A stretch of DNA of 64,000 bases from Stutzerimonas stutzeri (lineage in GTDB: Bacteria; Pseudomonadota; Gammaproteobacteria; Pseudomonadales; Pseudomonadaceae). The notes beneath the pieces are model-generated. The model worked only from the letters and a program-made list of their open reading frames with translations, had not been told where the DNA came from and did no database searches. The stretch is from NCBI RefSeq assembly GCF_000219605.1, contig NC_015740.1, forward strand, positions 3,968,001-4,032,000, given 5' to 3'. Made by a program: the position numbers and the translations under genes. How positions within the stretch are numbered: the first letter of the stretch is position 1; every line of letters starts with the position of its first letter. Positions 48,816 through 59,069 of the stretch are shown here, piece by piece.

Positions 48816-49464
48816 AAGCTTCGATTCCGCCCGCGAGGGTCTTCTGTTGCGCGTATCCGAGCTGCCGGACCAGATGATCACGCAGTCGATCGGCCACTTC
48901 AGAGATGTCGATCGGCCCGATCAGGTCACGCAACTGGGTCATGGGCAACCCTGCATAACCGCAGGGGTTGATGCGCCGGAAAGGTTCGAGATCCATGTCC
49001 ACGTTCAGCGCCAGGCCGTGGAAGGACCGGCCGTTGCGAATGCGCAGGCCCAGGGAAGCGATCTTCGCGCCGCCGACATAAACGCCCGGTGCATCGGGCT
49101 TGGCCACCGCCTCGACGTCGTACCCGGCCAGCAGATCGATCAGACTCCGCTCGATGCGGCTGACCAGCTCACGCACGCCGATGCCGAGCCGACGTACGTC
49201 CAGCAACAGGTAGCCGACCAGCTGACCCGGCCCGTGATAGGTGACCTGACCGCCGCGGTCCACCTGCACCACCGGAATCTCGCCCGGAAACAGCAGGTGC
49301 TCGGCCTTGCCGGCCTGGCCTTGCGTGAATACGGGCGGATGCTGCAGCAGCCAGATCTCGTCGCCGCTGTCGGCATCGCGCGTATTGGTGAAATGCTGCA
49401 TGGCCTGCCAGGCAGCCCGATACTCGATCAGCCCTAGCTCACGCACACCCACGTCGTGGGTCAT
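48808..49464 (-). CDS. lipB: Octanoyl-(acyl carrier protein):protein N-octanoyltransferase
   Basis: 218 residues from ATG 49464 (GTG 49467 is directly before it). Catalytic residues are the cysteine in [14 protein letters not shown] and the lysine in [15 protein letters not shown]; the [18 protein letters not shown] block is also diagnostic. LipB transfers octanoate from ACP to lipoyl domains for LipA. It overlaps ybeD and lipA at its two ends. Confidence 0.97.
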
Positions 49465-49748
49465 CACAGCACCATGTGGACACGACCGGTGGCCCGCAGG
49501 TCGACATGGATGGCCTGCAGCTGCTCGACACCGGTGGCGGTGATCAGCACCTGCAGCGAAAGGAAGCGTCCGTTGCGGCTGTCACGGGTGACCACGGTGG
49601 TCTCGTCGAAGTCCGGCGCATGGCGCTGAATGACTTCGATCACCACCTCGCGGAACCCCTCGCCGGCCTCGCCGATCACCTTGATCGGGTAGCGCTCGCA
49701 GGGGAAGTCGATCTTGGGTGCAGCGATATCGTCTTGGCTATTGGTCAT
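49464..49748 (-). CDS. ybeD: YbeD/DUF493 family protein
   Basis: 94 residues. Family sequence with [37 protein letters not shown] and a C-terminal [10 protein letters not shown]. It has an ACT-like ferredoxin fold in known structures; its role is not established, though it is constantly linked to lipB. The stop overlaps the lipB start. Confidence 0.93.
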   Translation of the reverse strand: MTNSQDDIAAPKIDFPCERYPIKVIGEAGEGFREVVIEVIQRHAPDFDETTVVTRDSRNGRFLSLQVLITATGVEQLQAIHVDLRATGRVHMVL

Positions 49749-49814
49749 GGCGTAACGGACTCGTGATCCGCACGTGCGCCGCGGCGGGGTCAGCCGGAGC
49801 GCACTCGAGCGTGG

Positions 49815-50972
49815 TCAGTTGAACAGGCTGTAGAAGAACAGGCGAATGCTATCCCAAAAACGGCGGAACAGCCCACCCTCTTCGACGGTTTCCAGCGCCA
49901 CCAGATCGGTGCTGCGCACGACCTTGTCGTCCAGCTTGACCTCGACCTTGCCGATCACGTCGCCCTGCTGGATCGGCGCGGTCAGCGTGCCGTTGAAGCT
50001 CATGACAGCCTGCAGCTTCTCCACCTGGCCGCGTGGCAGAGTCATGGTCAGGTCCTGAGCCAGACCGGCCTTGAGCTTGCTCTGCTGTCCCTTCCAGACC
50101 TGGGCTTCGGCCAGCTCGGTGCCTTTCTGGTAGAAGGTGCGGGTCTCGAAGAAGCGGAAGCCGTAGGTCAGCAGCTTCTGGGTCTCCGCGGCACGGGCCT
50201 GCTCGCTGTCGGTACCGAACACCACGGAGATCAGGCGCATGTTGTCACGCACGGCGGACGCCACCAGGCAGTAGCCGGCCTCTTCGGTGTGGCCGGTCTT
50301 CAGGCCGTCGACGGTCTTGTCGCGCCACAGCAGCAGGTTGCGGTTGGGCTGCTTGATGTTGTTCCAGAAGAATTCCTTCTGCGCATAGATCGCGTAGTGC
50401 GCAGGGTCTTCGTAGATGATCGCCCGCGCCAGCTTTGCCATGTCATTGGCCGAGGAGTAGTGCTCCGGATGCGGCAGGCCGGTGGCGTTGACGAAGTGAG
50501 TGTTGCTCATCCCCAGGCGCTGCGCGGTGCTGTTCATCATGTCGGCGAAGGCTTCTTCGCTGCCGGCGATGTGCTCGGCCATTGCGACACTGGCGTCGTT
50601 GCCCGACTGGATGATGATGCCGTGCAGCAGGTCATCCACCGAAACCTGGGTGTTGACCTGGATGAACATGCGCGAGCCGCCGGTACGCCAGGCCTTCTCG
50701 CTGACGGTGACCATGTCGTTGTCGCTGATCTGCCCTTTCTGGATCTCCAGGGTGGCGATATAGGCGGTCATCAGCTTGGTCAGGCTGGCCGGTGGCAGGC
50801 GTTCGTCGCCGTTGTGCTCGACCAGCACCTCGCCGCTGGCGGCGTCCATCAGCATGTAGGACTTGGCCGCCAGCTGCGGAGCCGACGGCAGGATCTGGAC
50901 CGCCCAGACGGTCGGAGCGACCGTCAGCAGAGTCAGGACAATGAAGCGTTGCACGAGGCTGGTGATGTTCAT
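49815..50972 (-). CDS. dacC: D-alanyl-D-alanine carboxypeptidase (PBP5/6 type)
   Basis: 385 residues with a signal peptide (about 1-24). Penicillin-binding motifs: SLTK with Ser63, SGN in IIQSGNDASVAMAEH, and KTG in VDGLKTGHTEEAGYC. A C-terminal PBP5_C domain and an amphipathic tail (FRRFWDSIRLFFYSLFN) anchor it to the outer face of the inner membrane. It trims the terminal D-Ala of pentapeptides. It follows rlpA in the wall-synthesis run. Confidence 0.95.
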   Translation of the reverse strand: MNITSLVQRFIVLTLLTVAPTVWAVQILPSAPQLAAKSYMLMDAASGEVLVEHNGDERLPPASLTKLMTAYIATLEIQKGQISDNDMVTVSEKAWRTGGSRMFIQVNTQVSVDDLLHGIIIQSGNDASVAMAEHIAGSEEAFADMMNSTAQRLGMSNTHFVNATGLPHPEHYSSANDMAKLARAIIYEDPAHYAIYAQKEFFWNNIKQPNRNLLLWRDKTVDGLKTGHTEEAGYCLVASAVRDNMRLISVVFGTDSEQARAAETQKLLTYGFRFFETRTFYQKGTELAEAQVWKGQQSKLKAGLAQDLTMTLPRGQVEKLQAVMSFNGTLTAPIQQGDVIGKVEVKLDDKVVRSTDLVALETVEEGGLFRRFWDSIRLFFYSLFN

Positions 50973-51019
50973 CCGAATCTCAAGTTAGTCAGGTAAAACA
51001 AGGCAGGGATTGCAAAGGC

Positions 51020-52012
51020 TCAGTCGGCCGCGACCCGCCGCGGCTGCCCGAGGTTGGCCAGGCGAACGCTCTGCTCGAGCTGCACGGCCTCATCCGGCGT
51101 GTCGATGGGCCCCAGCCGCACCCGGTGCAGGGTCTGCTGGTTGTGTACCACCGAGCTGATGAACACCGGTGCAGACACCACGCCGCTCAGCTTGTCCTTG
51201 AGCAGCTGTGCCGCATCCGGATTGGCGAAGGCGCCAACCTGGAGAAACAGGCCAGAGGCTGCGGGCGAAGCGTTTTTTTTTGCGTCGATTTCCAGCGGCA
51301 CCGTCGCCGCAGCGTGCTGCTGCGGCGGCGGGGTGTACTGTTCGATCGGCTGGGCGATGCTGGTGGCCGGCTTGCTCGCCGCCATCTGCGGCTGCGCCAT
51401 CATCGCCGGAACGGGGCGCCCCTGCGCCGCCCACCACTGCTGCGGATCGATGCCCTCGACCTTGACCCGCGCCGTGCCGGTCTCGGCGAACCCCAGTTTC
51501 TTCGCCGCGGCGAAGGACAGGTCGATGATCCGGTCGGAATAGAACGGGCCGCGGTCGTTGACGCGCAACGTCACGGTGCGTCCGTTATCCAGATTGGTGA
51601 CCTTGACGTAGGTGGGCAGCGGCAGGGTCTTGTGCGCCGCGCTCATGCCGTAGAGGTCGTACTTCTCGCCATTGGCAGTGGGCTGCCCGTGGAACTTGGT
51701 GCCGTACCAGGATGCCGTCCCGGTGGCCGAGTAACGATGGCCATCGCTGATGGGGAAGTAGGTCTTGCCCAGCACCGTATAGGGGTTGGCCTTGTACGGT
51801 CCGTAATGCGGCATCGGCACGGCGTCCGGGATCTGCGAGACGTCCACGTCCCACCAGGGCGCGCCATCCTTGTGCGGCCGCGCGTAATCGCCAGCGCCGC
51901 TACTGGTGGTGCTCTTGCTCGGCGTGGTGCTCGGCGCCGGGGTCGAGGAGCAGCTTGCCAGCAGGGCTCCCGTCACGCCCAAGGCGACCAGTCTTGTCCA
52001 GAGAGGGCTCAT
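51020..52012 (-). CDS. rlpA: Septal lytic transglycosylase RlpA
   Basis: 330 residues. Lipobox LLASC with Cys21. The RlpA double-psi beta-barrel domain spans about 90-185, with TASWYGTKFHGQPTANGEKY and LRVNDRGPFYSDRIIDLS. A C-terminal SPOR domain (about 250-325) with FLQVGAFANPDAAQLL targets denuded septal glycan. In P. aeruginosa RlpA degrades naked glycan strands at division. The start overlaps the mltB stop by four bases. Confidence 0.95.
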   Translation of the reverse strand: MSPLWTRLVALGVTGALLASCSSTPAPSTTPSKSTTSSGAGDYARPHKDGAPWWDVDVSQIPDAVPMPHYGPYKANPYTVLGKTYFPISDGHRYSATGTASWYGTKFHGQPTANGEKYDLYGMSAAHKTLPLPTYVKVTNLDNGRTVTLRVNDRGPFYSDRIIDLSFAAAKKLGFAETGTARVKVEGIDPQQWWAAQGRPVPAMMAQPQMAASKPATSIAQPIEQYTPPPQQHAAATVPLEIDAKKNASPAASGLFLQVGAFANPDAAQLLKDKLSGVVSAPVFISSVVHNQQTLHRVRLGPIDTPDEAVQLEQSVRLANLGQPRRVAAD

Positions 52013-53052
52013 TGTTCGCCTCGCGCGTCAGCCAGCAGCTGGGACAGCTGATGTACGGCCATGGCGTACATCACGCTGCGGTTATAGCGGGTGATCACAT
52101 AGAAGTTGGGCAGGCCCAGCCAATATTCGTCGCCCTCGGCGCCTTCCAGGCGGAAAGCGGTCACGGCGGTCTGGTCTGCCACCGACTTGTCGAACTGCCA
52201 GCCAAGGGCGCGCATTTCTCCGGCGTTCTTCTGCGACTCGAGGCCGACGGTCAGGCCTTCCTCGAAGCGCTCGCCAGAGACCTTCGCCCGTGCCACTACA
52301 GGTTCACCGGCGGCCCAGCCATGCTGCTTGAAATAGCTCGCGGCGCTGCCGATGGCGTCGGTGGGGTTGTTCCAGATGTCGATGTGGCCGTCACCATCGA
52401 AGTCCACGGCATAGGCGCGGAAGCTGCTCGGCATGAACTGCGGCAGGCCCATGGCCCCGGCATAGGAGCCCTTGAGAGTCAGCGGGTCGACCTGCTCCTC
52501 GCGGGTCAGCAGCAGGAATTCCTTGAGCTGCTGGCGGAAGAAGGGCTGACGCGGCGGGTAGTCGAAGCCCAGGGTCGATAACGCATCGATCACGCGATGG
52601 CTGCCGGTGTTGCGACCATAGAAGGTTTCCACGCCGATGATCGCCACGATGATTTCGGCCGGCACGCCGTACTCGGCTTCGGCACGGGACAGCGCCGCCT
52701 CGTTCTCGCGCCAGAAGTCGACACCCTGGGCGACGCGCGAGTCGGTGAGGAAGATCGGCCGATATTCCTTCCACGGCTTGACCCGCTCGGCCGGCCGCGA
52801 AATGGCGTCGAGAATGGCCTGCTTGCGCTCGGCCTGCTTGAACAGATCACGCAGCTGTTCGCTGGCGAAACCGTAGTCGCGGGTCATCTCCGCGATGAAC
52901 TCGTCCACGTTGGCGCCGGTGTAATCCGCGGCCTGCAGCGGCACGCTCCCCAGCACAGCGCCGGCCAAGCCTACGCTACCCAGCATCCGTGCCACCCAGC
53001 CCCGCCGTAATGAAGTCAACAAAGTCACTCTCGTCAAACCTGTGCGATCCAC
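52009..53052 (-). CDS. mltB: Lytic murein transglycosylase B (SltB1 type)
   Basis: 347 residues from GTG 53052; GTG 53028 gives MTLLTSLRRGWVARMLGSVG, a cleaner signal peptide, and may be the true start. The signal region ends at PLQAADY without a lipobox, so the product is soluble periplasmic, like P. aeruginosa SltB1. Catalytic glutamate in VAIIGVETFYGRNTG, plus GSYAGAMGLPQFMPSSF and AVDFDGDGHIDIWNN. Its N-terminus overlaps the rodA stop. Confidence 0.93.
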   Translation of the reverse strand: MDRTGLTRVTLLTSLRRGWVARMLGSVGLAGAVLGSVPLQAADYTGANVDEFIAEMTRDYGFASEQLRDLFKQAERKQAILDAISRPAERVKPWKEYRPIFLTDSRVAQGVDFWRENEAALSRAEAEYGVPAEIIVAIIGVETFYGRNTGSHRVIDALSTLGFDYPPRQPFFRQQLKEFLLLTREEQVDPLTLKGSYAGAMGLPQFMPSSFRAYAVDFDGDGHIDIWNNPTDAIGSAASYFKQHGWAAGEPVVARAKVSGERFEEGLTVGLESQKNAGEMRALGWQFDKSVADQTAVTAFRLEGAEGDEYWLGLPNFYVITRYNRSVMYAMAVHQLSQLLADARGEQ

Positions 53053-54179
53053 TTGCGATGGGTGTGGATCGACATCAAAACCCCGAACCCTGACAGCAGG
53101 GTCACCAATGAAGTTCCACCGTAACTGATGAAGGGCAAAGGCACCCCCACCACCGGCAACAGCCCACTGACCATACCGATATTGACGAAAACGTAAACAA
53201 AGAAGGTCATCGTCAACGCACCGGCCAGCAGTTTTCCGAACAGCGTCTGGGCCTGCACGGTGATCACCAGGCCGCGGGTGATCAGCAGGATATACACCAG
53301 CAGGAGCAGGCAGACTCCGACCAGACCGAACTCTTCGGCGAGCACGGCGATGATAAAGTCAGTATGGCTTTCCGGCAAAAAATCCAGGTGCGACTGGGTG
53401 CCGGCCAGCCAGCCCTTGCCGAACACCCCACCCGAACCGATCGCCGCCTTCGACTGGATGATGTTCCAGCCGGTGCCCAGCGGATCGCTTTCCGGATCGA
53501 GGAAGGTCAGCACCCGCTGCTTCTGGTAGTCGCGCAACACGAAGTACCACATTGCCACGGCGATCGGCACCACCGCCGTCACCGCACCGATGATCCAGCG
53601 CCAGCGCAACCCCCCGATGAACAGCACAAAGGCGCCGGAAGCCAGGATCAGCAACGCGGTACCCAGATCGGGCTGCTTCAGGATCAGCACGAAGGGCACC
53701 AAGATCAGTGACAGGCTGATCGCGGTGTGCTTGATGCTGGGCGGCAGGCTGCGCGAGGACAGGTACCAGGCGATCGTCATCGGCATGATGATCTTCATGA
53801 ATTCCGACGGCTGGAAACGAATCACGCCGGGGATGTTGATCCAGCGCGTCGCCCCCATCGCCGTGTGTCCGGCCACCTCGACCGCGACCAGCAACGCCAC
53901 GACGCCGAGATAGCCCAGCGGCACCCAGCGCGCCATGAACCGCGGCTCGAACTGGGCGATCACCAGCATGGCGCCGAGGCCGAGTCCGAAGGAGGTGGCC
54001 TGCTTGATGACCAGATCCCAGTTCTTGCCACTGGCCGAATAGAGGATGAACAGGCTGCCGGCGGCCAGTACCAGCAGCAGCACCAGCAGCAGCCCGTCGA
54101 TATGCAGGCGCTGCAACAGGCTGGCGCGGCGGCGCAACACGTCCTCGCGGGACAGGGTACGGTCGAAATTGCCGCTCAT
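53034..54179 (-). CDS. rodA: Rod-shape SEDS glycosyltransferase RodA
   Basis: 381 residues with about ten membrane segments. SEDS landmarks: INIPGVIRFQPSEFMKI, LKQPDLGTALLI, FLPESHTDFIIAVLAEEFGL and the C-terminal VGVPLPFISYGGTSLVTLL. The Asp of PESHTDF lies in the essential catalytic loop. RodA polymerises glycan with PBP2 in the elongasome. It overlaps mrdA by four bases, as expected for partners. Confidence 0.97.
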   Translation of the reverse strand: MSGNFDRTLSREDVLRRRASLLQRLHIDGLLLVLLLVLAAGSLFILYSASGKNWDLVIKQATSFGLGLGAMLVIAQFEPRFMARWVPLGYLGVVALLVAVEVAGHTAMGATRWINIPGVIRFQPSEFMKIIMPMTIAWYLSSRSLPPSIKHTAISLSLILVPFVLILKQPDLGTALLILASGAFVLFIGGLRWRWIIGAVTAVVPIAVAMWYFVLRDYQKQRVLTFLDPESDPLGTGWNIIQSKAAIGSGGVFGKGWLAGTQSHLDFLPESHTDFIIAVLAEEFGLVGVCLLLLVYILLITRGLVITVQAQTLFGKLLAGALTMTFFVYVFVNIGMVSGLLPVVGVPLPFISYGGTSLVTLLSGFGVLMSIHTHRKWIAQV

Positions 54180-56065
54180 GGCTTCTTCCCTTCGGCAGTC
54201 AGCGGCGGCGCGAACTCGGCCTTGAGCTTGCCCTCCTCGTCGAGCAGCCAGGCATCCATCACCTGCTTGGCCACCGGTGCGGCGACGCCGGAACCGGACT
54301 CGCCGTTCTCCACCATCACCGCCACCGCGATCTTCGGGTCATGCACCGGGGCAAAGGCAACGAACAGGGCATGGTCGCGATGGCGCTCGGCCAGCTTGGC
54401 ACTGTCGTATTTCTCGCCCTGGCGGATCGCCACGACCTGTGCAGTACCGCTCTTGCCGGCGATGCGATAGACCGAGCTTTCGCCGACCTTCCGCGCCGTA
54501 CCCCGGGCGCCGTGCAGTACCTGCTCCATGCCGTGGGTCGCGTAATCCCAGAAGCGCGGATCGCGCAGCTGGATATCCGGCAGCGGTTCCGGATCCACCG
54601 GCGGCTCGCCACCGATGCTGCGCGCCAGGTGTGGGCGAATCCACTTGCCGCGGGTCGCCATCAGCGCCGTGGCCTGAGCCAGCTGCAGTGGCGTGGCCTG
54701 CATGTAACCCTGACCGATGCCGAGAATGACCGTCTCGCCGGGATACCAGGGCTGGCGATAACGCGCCCGCTTCCAGTCACGCGACGGCATCAGCCCGGCG
54801 GTTTCCTCGTACATGTCCAGCGACACGCGCTGGCCAAGACCGAAGCGGGTCATGTAGTCGTACATGCGATCGACGCCCAGCTTGTGCGCCATGTCGTAGA
54901 AATAGGTGTCGTTGGAACGGGCAATGGCCAGGTCGAGATCGACCCAGCCGTCGCCGCTGCGATTCCAGTTGCGGTACTTGTGCTGCACGTTGGGCAGCTG
55001 GAAGAAGCCCGGGTCGAAGACCCGGCTGGTGGGCGTGATCACCCCGGCATCGAGGCCGGCCACCGCCATCATCGGCTTGATGGTCGAGCCCGGCGGATAC
55101 AGCCCGCGCAGCACGCGGTTGTACAGCGGCCGGTCGATGGAGTCGCGCAGCTCGCCATAGTCCTTGAAGCTGATACCAGTGACGAACAGGTTGGGGTTGA
55201 AGCTTGGCTGGCTGACCATCGCCACCACCTCGCCGGTGTCCGGCAGCAGCGCGACGATCGCACCACGGCGCCCGCCCAGCGCCTCCTCGGCGGCTTCCTG
55301 CAGATCCAGATCGAGGGACAGGGTGATGTCCTTGCCGGGTATCGGATCGGTCCGCTTGAGCACCCGCAGGACCCGTCCGCGGGCGTTGGTCTCGACTTCC
55401 TCGTAGCCGACCTGGCCGTGCAGCTCGTCCTCGTAGAACTTCTCGATGCCGGTCTTGCCGATGTGGTGCGTGCCGGCATAGTTGACCGGGTCGAGCTGCT
55501 TGACCTCCTGCTCGTTGATCCGCCCGACGTAGCCTACCGAATGGGCGAAATGCGGCCCCTGCGGATAATGACGGACCAGCTGCGCCGCCACCTCGATGCC
55601 CGGCAGACGGAACTGGTTCACCGCGATACGGGCGATCTGTTCCTCGGACAGCTCGTACATGATCGGTACCGGCTCGAACGGCCGCCGCCCCTGCAGCACG
55701 CGCTTCTCGAACAGCCCGCGCTCCTCCTCGCCCAGCTCCAGAATCTCCACCACCGCGTCGAGCACGACCCGCCAGTCGCCAGCGCGCTCGCGGGTGACGG
55801 TCAGACTGAAGCTCGGGCGGTTGTCGGCGATGACCCGCCCCTGGCGGTCGAAGATCAGCCCGCGGTTGGGCGGGATCGGCTGCACGTGAACGCGGTTGTT
55901 CTCCGACAGCGTCGAGTGGTGCTCGAACTGCACGACCTGCAGGTAGTACATGCGCGCCACCAGCACACCGATCAGCAGCAGCACGAAAACGAGGCCCACG
56001 ATCACGCGTTGGCGCACCAGCACGGCGTCCTTTTCATGATCCTTGAGCTGAATCGGTTGCGGCAT
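54176..56065 (-). CDS. mrdA: Penicillin-binding protein 2 (transpeptidase)
   Basis: 629 residues: one N-terminal membrane anchor (about 20-42), the PBP dimer/pedestal domain and the transpeptidase. Nucleophile Ser327 in YPPGSTIKPMMAV, SND in IARSNDTYFYD, KSG in RIAGKSGTAQVVA. It crosslinks lateral-wall glycan with RodA and is the target of mecillinam. It lies between rlmH and rodA, the order usual in pseudomonads. Confidence 0.97.
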   Translation of the reverse strand: MPQPIQLKDHEKDAVLVRQRVIVGLVFVLLLIGVLVARMYYLQVVQFEHHSTLSENNRVHVQPIPPNRGLIFDRQGRVIADNRPSFSLTVTRERAGDWRVVLDAVVEILELGEEERGLFEKRVLQGRRPFEPVPIMYELSEEQIARIAVNQFRLPGIEVAAQLVRHYPQGPHFAHSVGYVGRINEQEVKQLDPVNYAGTHHIGKTGIEKFYEDELHGQVGYEEVETNARGRVLRVLKRTDPIPGKDITLSLDLDLQEAAEEALGGRRGAIVALLPDTGEVVAMVSQPSFNPNLFVTGISFKDYGELRDSIDRPLYNRVLRGLYPPGSTIKPMMAVAGLDAGVITPTSRVFDPGFFQLPNVQHKYRNWNRSGDGWVDLDLAIARSNDTYFYDMAHKLGVDRMYDYMTRFGLGQRVSLDMYEETAGLMPSRDWKRARYRQPWYPGETVILGIGQGYMQATPLQLAQATALMATRGKWIRPHLARSIGGEPPVDPEPLPDIQLRDPRFWDYATHGMEQVLHGARGTARKVGESSVYRIAGKSGTAQVVAIRQGEKYDSAKLAERHRDHALFVAFAPVHDPKIAVAVMVENGESGSGVAAPVAKQVMDAWLLDEEGKLKAEFAPPLTAEGKKP

Positions 56066-56083
56066 ATCGAAGGCGTTCGCGTA

Positions 56084-56551
56084 CTACTTGTGATAGGGGT
56101 GACCGGACAGCAACGTCCAGGCGCGATAGATCTGTTCGCCGATCAGGATTCGTACCAGCGGGTGCGGCAGGGTCAGCGGCGACAGCGACCAGCGCTGCTC
56201 GCTGCGTGCACAGACCTCAGGTGCCAGCCCTTCCGGGCCGCCCACCATGAGGTTGACGTTGCGAGCATCGAGCCGCCAGCGTTCGAGTTCCGCGGCCAGC
56301 TGCTCGGTGCTCCAGGGTTTGCCGTGCACCTCGAGCGTGACGATACGCTCGCCCGGCTGGACCTTGCCCAGCATGGCCTCGCCTTCCTGGCGAATCAACC
56401 GTGCCACGTCAGCGTTCTTGCCACGGGTGTTGAGCGGGATTTCGTGCAGCTCCAGCGGCAGCTCGGACGGCAGGCGTTTGACGTATTCCTGCCAGCCGTC
56501 CTCGACCCAGCGCGGCATCTTCGAGCCGACCGCGACCAGCTTGATCCGCAC
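56084..56551 (-). CDS. rlmH: 23S rRNA (pseudouridine1915-N3)-methyltransferase
   Basis: 155 residues, exactly the family length. SPOUT fold with the SAM knot at [13 protein letters not shown] and [22 protein letters not shown] (in part) near the C-terminus. It methylates pseudouridine 1915 in helix 69. It is flanked by rsfS (3-base gap) and mrdA. Confidence 0.97.
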   Translation of the reverse strand: MRIKLVAVGSKMPRWVEDGWQEYVKRLPSELPLELHEIPLNTRGKNADVARLIRQEGEAMLGKVQPGERIVTLEVHGKPWSTEQLAAELERWRLDARNVNLMVGGPEGLAPEVCARSEQRWSLSPLTLPHPLVRILIGEQIYRAWTLLSGHPYHK

Positions 56552-56554
56552 GGT

Positions 56555-56914
56555 TTACTCCGGGTCGTGGGCGTGCTGCGCGCGGCTCTGCTCGGCGCCC
56601 TGCCACAGGCGCTCGAGGTCGTAGAACTGGCGAGTCGGCACCTGCATCACGTGGACGACCACATCGCCGAGGTCGAGCAGCGCCCACTCGCCGCCGTCCA
56701 GCCCTTCGCTGCCGAGCGGGCGTACACCCTGCTCCTTGGCCTTTTCCAGCACGTTCTCGGCCAGCGATTTGACGTGCCGGCTGGAGCTGCCGCTGGCGAT
56801 GATCATGTAGTCGGTGACGCTGGTCTTGCCCTGGACATCGATGGTGGTGATGTCCTGGCCTTTCAGATCTTCCAGGGCGGCGACCGCCAGCTGGACCAAA
56901 GCTTCAGTTTGCAT
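56555..56914 (-). CDS. rsfS: Ribosomal silencing factor RsfS
   Basis: 119 residues. Family blocks are [20 protein letters not shown] (DUF143 start), [21 protein letters not shown] (in part) and [14 protein letters not shown]. It binds ribosomal protein uL14 and blocks subunit joining in starvation. It lies between nadD (15-base gap) and rlmH. Confidence 0.96.
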   Translation of the reverse strand: MQTEALVQLAVAALEDLKGQDITTIDVQGKTSVTDYMIIASGSSSRHVKSLAENVLEKAKEQGVRPLGSEGLDGGEWALLDLGDVVVHVMQVPTRQFYDLERLWQGAEQSRAQHAHDPE

Positions 56915-56929
56915 AACGTGAAAACAACC

Positions 56930-57589
56930 TCAGTTCGACGCCCGGTACAGTCCGTGCGCGTTGATATAAGCCAGTACGGCATCGGGAACCAGGAATCGGA
57001 CCGACTTGCCGCTGGCCAGCAATTGGCGAATCTGCGTGGCGGACACTTCCAAGGGTGTCTGCCAGACGAAGGCGATCTGTCCGCTGCCGCCGCTGAGCGC
57101 CTGCGGGTCCGGCACGCTGCGCGCGGCCAGCAGATCACGCAGTTCCTGCGGTGCCTCGCTACCGGCATCCGGTCGCTGCAGCACGAGGATGTGGCAGTAA
57201 TCGAGCAGCTCCTCCCAGCGATGCCAGGTCGGCAGCCCGCAGAAGGCATCCCAGCCCACCACCAGCAGCAACTGGTCATCCGCCGCCAGTTCGGCGCGCA
57301 GCGACATCAGCGTATCGATGGTGTAGGACGGCTTGTCCCGCTCCAGCTCGCGGGCATCGACGCACAGCGGCGGCAGATCCTGCACCGCCAGGCGGACCAT
57401 TGCCAGGCGATCCTGCGCCGAGCAGTTGGGCGTATCGCGGTGCGGCGGCCGCGCATTGGGAATCAGCCGCAGCTCGTCGAGCCCGAACATCTCGGCCACT
57501 TCCAGCGCGCCGCGCAGGTGACCGATGTGCACCGGATCGAAGGTGCCACCAAGTATGCCGATGCGCCGGGCGCCGCCTGCGTGATTCAT
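56930..57589 (-). CDS. nadD: Nicotinate-nucleotide adenylyltransferase
   Basis: 219 residues. The nucleotidyltransferase motif [13 protein letters not shown] (residues 14-26) and [14 protein letters not shown] element ([12 protein letters not shown]) are present. It makes nicotinate adenine dinucleotide in NAD synthesis. Its ATG shares one base with the proA stop (TGATG), so it is coupled to proA. Confidence 0.96.
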   Translation of the reverse strand: MNHAGGARRIGILGGTFDPVHIGHLRGALEVAEMFGLDELRLIPNARPPHRDTPNCSAQDRLAMVRLAVQDLPPLCVDARELERDKPSYTIDTLMSLRAELAADDQLLLVVGWDAFCGLPTWHRWEELLDYCHILVLQRPDAGSEAPQELRDLLAARSVPDPQALSGGSGQIAFVWQTPLEVSATQIRQLLASGKSVRFLVPDAVLAYINAHGLYRASN

Positions 57590-58854
57590 CAGGTACGGAC
57601 GTGACCGTCGCCGAAGACCACGTACTTCTCGCTGGTCAGCCCTTCCAGGCCGACCGGACCGCGGGCGTGCAGTTTGTCGGTGGAGATGCCGATCTCCGCG
57701 CCCAGCCCGTACTCGAACCCATCGGCGAAGCGGGTCGAGGCATTGATCATCACGGACGCCGAATCCACCTCGGTGAGGAAGCGGCGGGCATCGGTGAAGT
57801 TCTCGGTGACGATCGCATCAGTGTGCTGCGAGCCGTAACGATTGATGTGTTCGATGGCCTCGTCCAGCGAGTCGAGCATGCGGATCGACAGGATCGGCGC
57901 GTTGTACTCGGTAGACCAGTCCTCTTCGCTGGCCGCCAGCACTTCGTTGCCGAGCAGCGCGCGCGTGCGCGGGCAGCCCCGCAGCTCGACGCCCTTGTCG
58001 CGGTAGATGGCGGCCAGCGGCGGCAGCACCTGCTCGGCGATGCCCTGGTGCACCAACAGCGTTTCCATGGTGTTGCACGGCGCGAAGCGCTGGGTCTTGG
58101 CGTTGTCGGCGATGCGGATGGCCTTGTCCACATCCGCCGCAACGTCGACATAGACGTGGCAAATGCCGTCCAGGTGCTTGATCACCGGAATCCGGGCGTC
58201 GCGGCTGATGCGCTCGATCAGGCCCTTGCCACCACGCGGCACGATCACGTCGACATAGTCCGGCATGCTGATCAGCGCGCCGACTGCGGCGCGGTCGGTG
58301 GTATCCACGACCTGCACGGCAGCAGCCGGCAGACCGGCTTCGGCGAGGCCGAGCTGGATGCAGCGGGCAATCGCCTGATTGGAATGGATCGCCTCGGAGC
58401 CGCCGCGCAGGATGGTCGCGTTGCCCGACTTCAGGCACAGGCTGGCCGCGTCGATGGTCACGTTGGGCCGCGATTCGTAGATGATGCCCACCACGCCCAG
58501 CGGTACCCGCATCTTGCCGACCTGGATGCCGGATGGCATGTAACGCATGTCGCGAATCGCGCCGATCGGATCAGGCAGCGTGGCGACCTGGCACAGGCCC
58601 TCGATCATGCCGTCGATCACCTTTGGCGTCAGCGCCAGACGATCGAGCATGGCGGCGTCCAGGCCATTGGCACGACCGCCGGCCAGGTCCAGCTCATTGG
58701 CCCGCACCAGTTCGTCGCGAGCGGCATCGAGCGCCGCGGCGGCGGCCTGCAAGGCGCGGTTCTTCTGCGCCGTGCTGGCGCGCGCGAGCACCCGCGAGGC
58801 CTCGCGCGCGGCGCGGCCCAGGCGGGTCATGTAGTCGAGTACGGACTCGGTCAT
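57589..58854 (-). CDS. proA: Gamma-glutamyl phosphate reductase
   Basis: 421 residues. Aldehyde-dehydrogenase fold with the catalytic cysteine in [14 protein letters not shown], plus [20 protein letters not shown] (family signature, in part) and [21 protein letters not shown] (in part). It is the second step of proline synthesis. First gene of the proA-nadD-rsfS-rlmH run; divergent from the DedA-PAP2 gene. Confidence 0.97.
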   Translation of the reverse strand: MTESVLDYMTRLGRAAREASRVLARASTAQKNRALQAAAAALDAARDELVRANELDLAGGRANGLDAAMLDRLALTPKVIDGMIEGLCQVATLPDPIGAIRDMRYMPSGIQVGKMRVPLGVVGIIYESRPNVTIDAASLCLKSGNATILRGGSEAIHSNQAIARCIQLGLAEAGLPAAAVQVVDTTDRAAVGALISMPDYVDVIVPRGGKGLIERISRDARIPVIKHLDGICHVYVDVAADVDKAIRIADNAKTQRFAPCNTMETLLVHQGIAEQVLPPLAAIYRDKGVELRGCPRTRALLGNEVLAASEEDWSTEYNAPILSIRMLDSLDEAIEHINRYGSQHTDAIVTENFTDARRFLTEVDSASVMINASTRFADGFEYGLGAEIGISTDKLHARGPVGLEGLTSEKYVVFGDGHVRT

Positions 58855-59069
58855 GGATCTAGCTGGCCTGACTGAAGGGAAAGCGGCTGATTATAGCCAC
58901 GCTGCGCGCCCGCGCACAGCGGCGCCCGGCGAAAGGCATGCGGTGGCGCACGGCATTCGTCCGCCGCGACGGCAGCGTACGCATGGCAGTCCCGGCGAGT
59001 ATGCTTTGCCGAGGAAACCCCGCGCCCTCTGGCCGGGTCGAAAGGCGGTCTTGCTTCAAGGAAACCGGC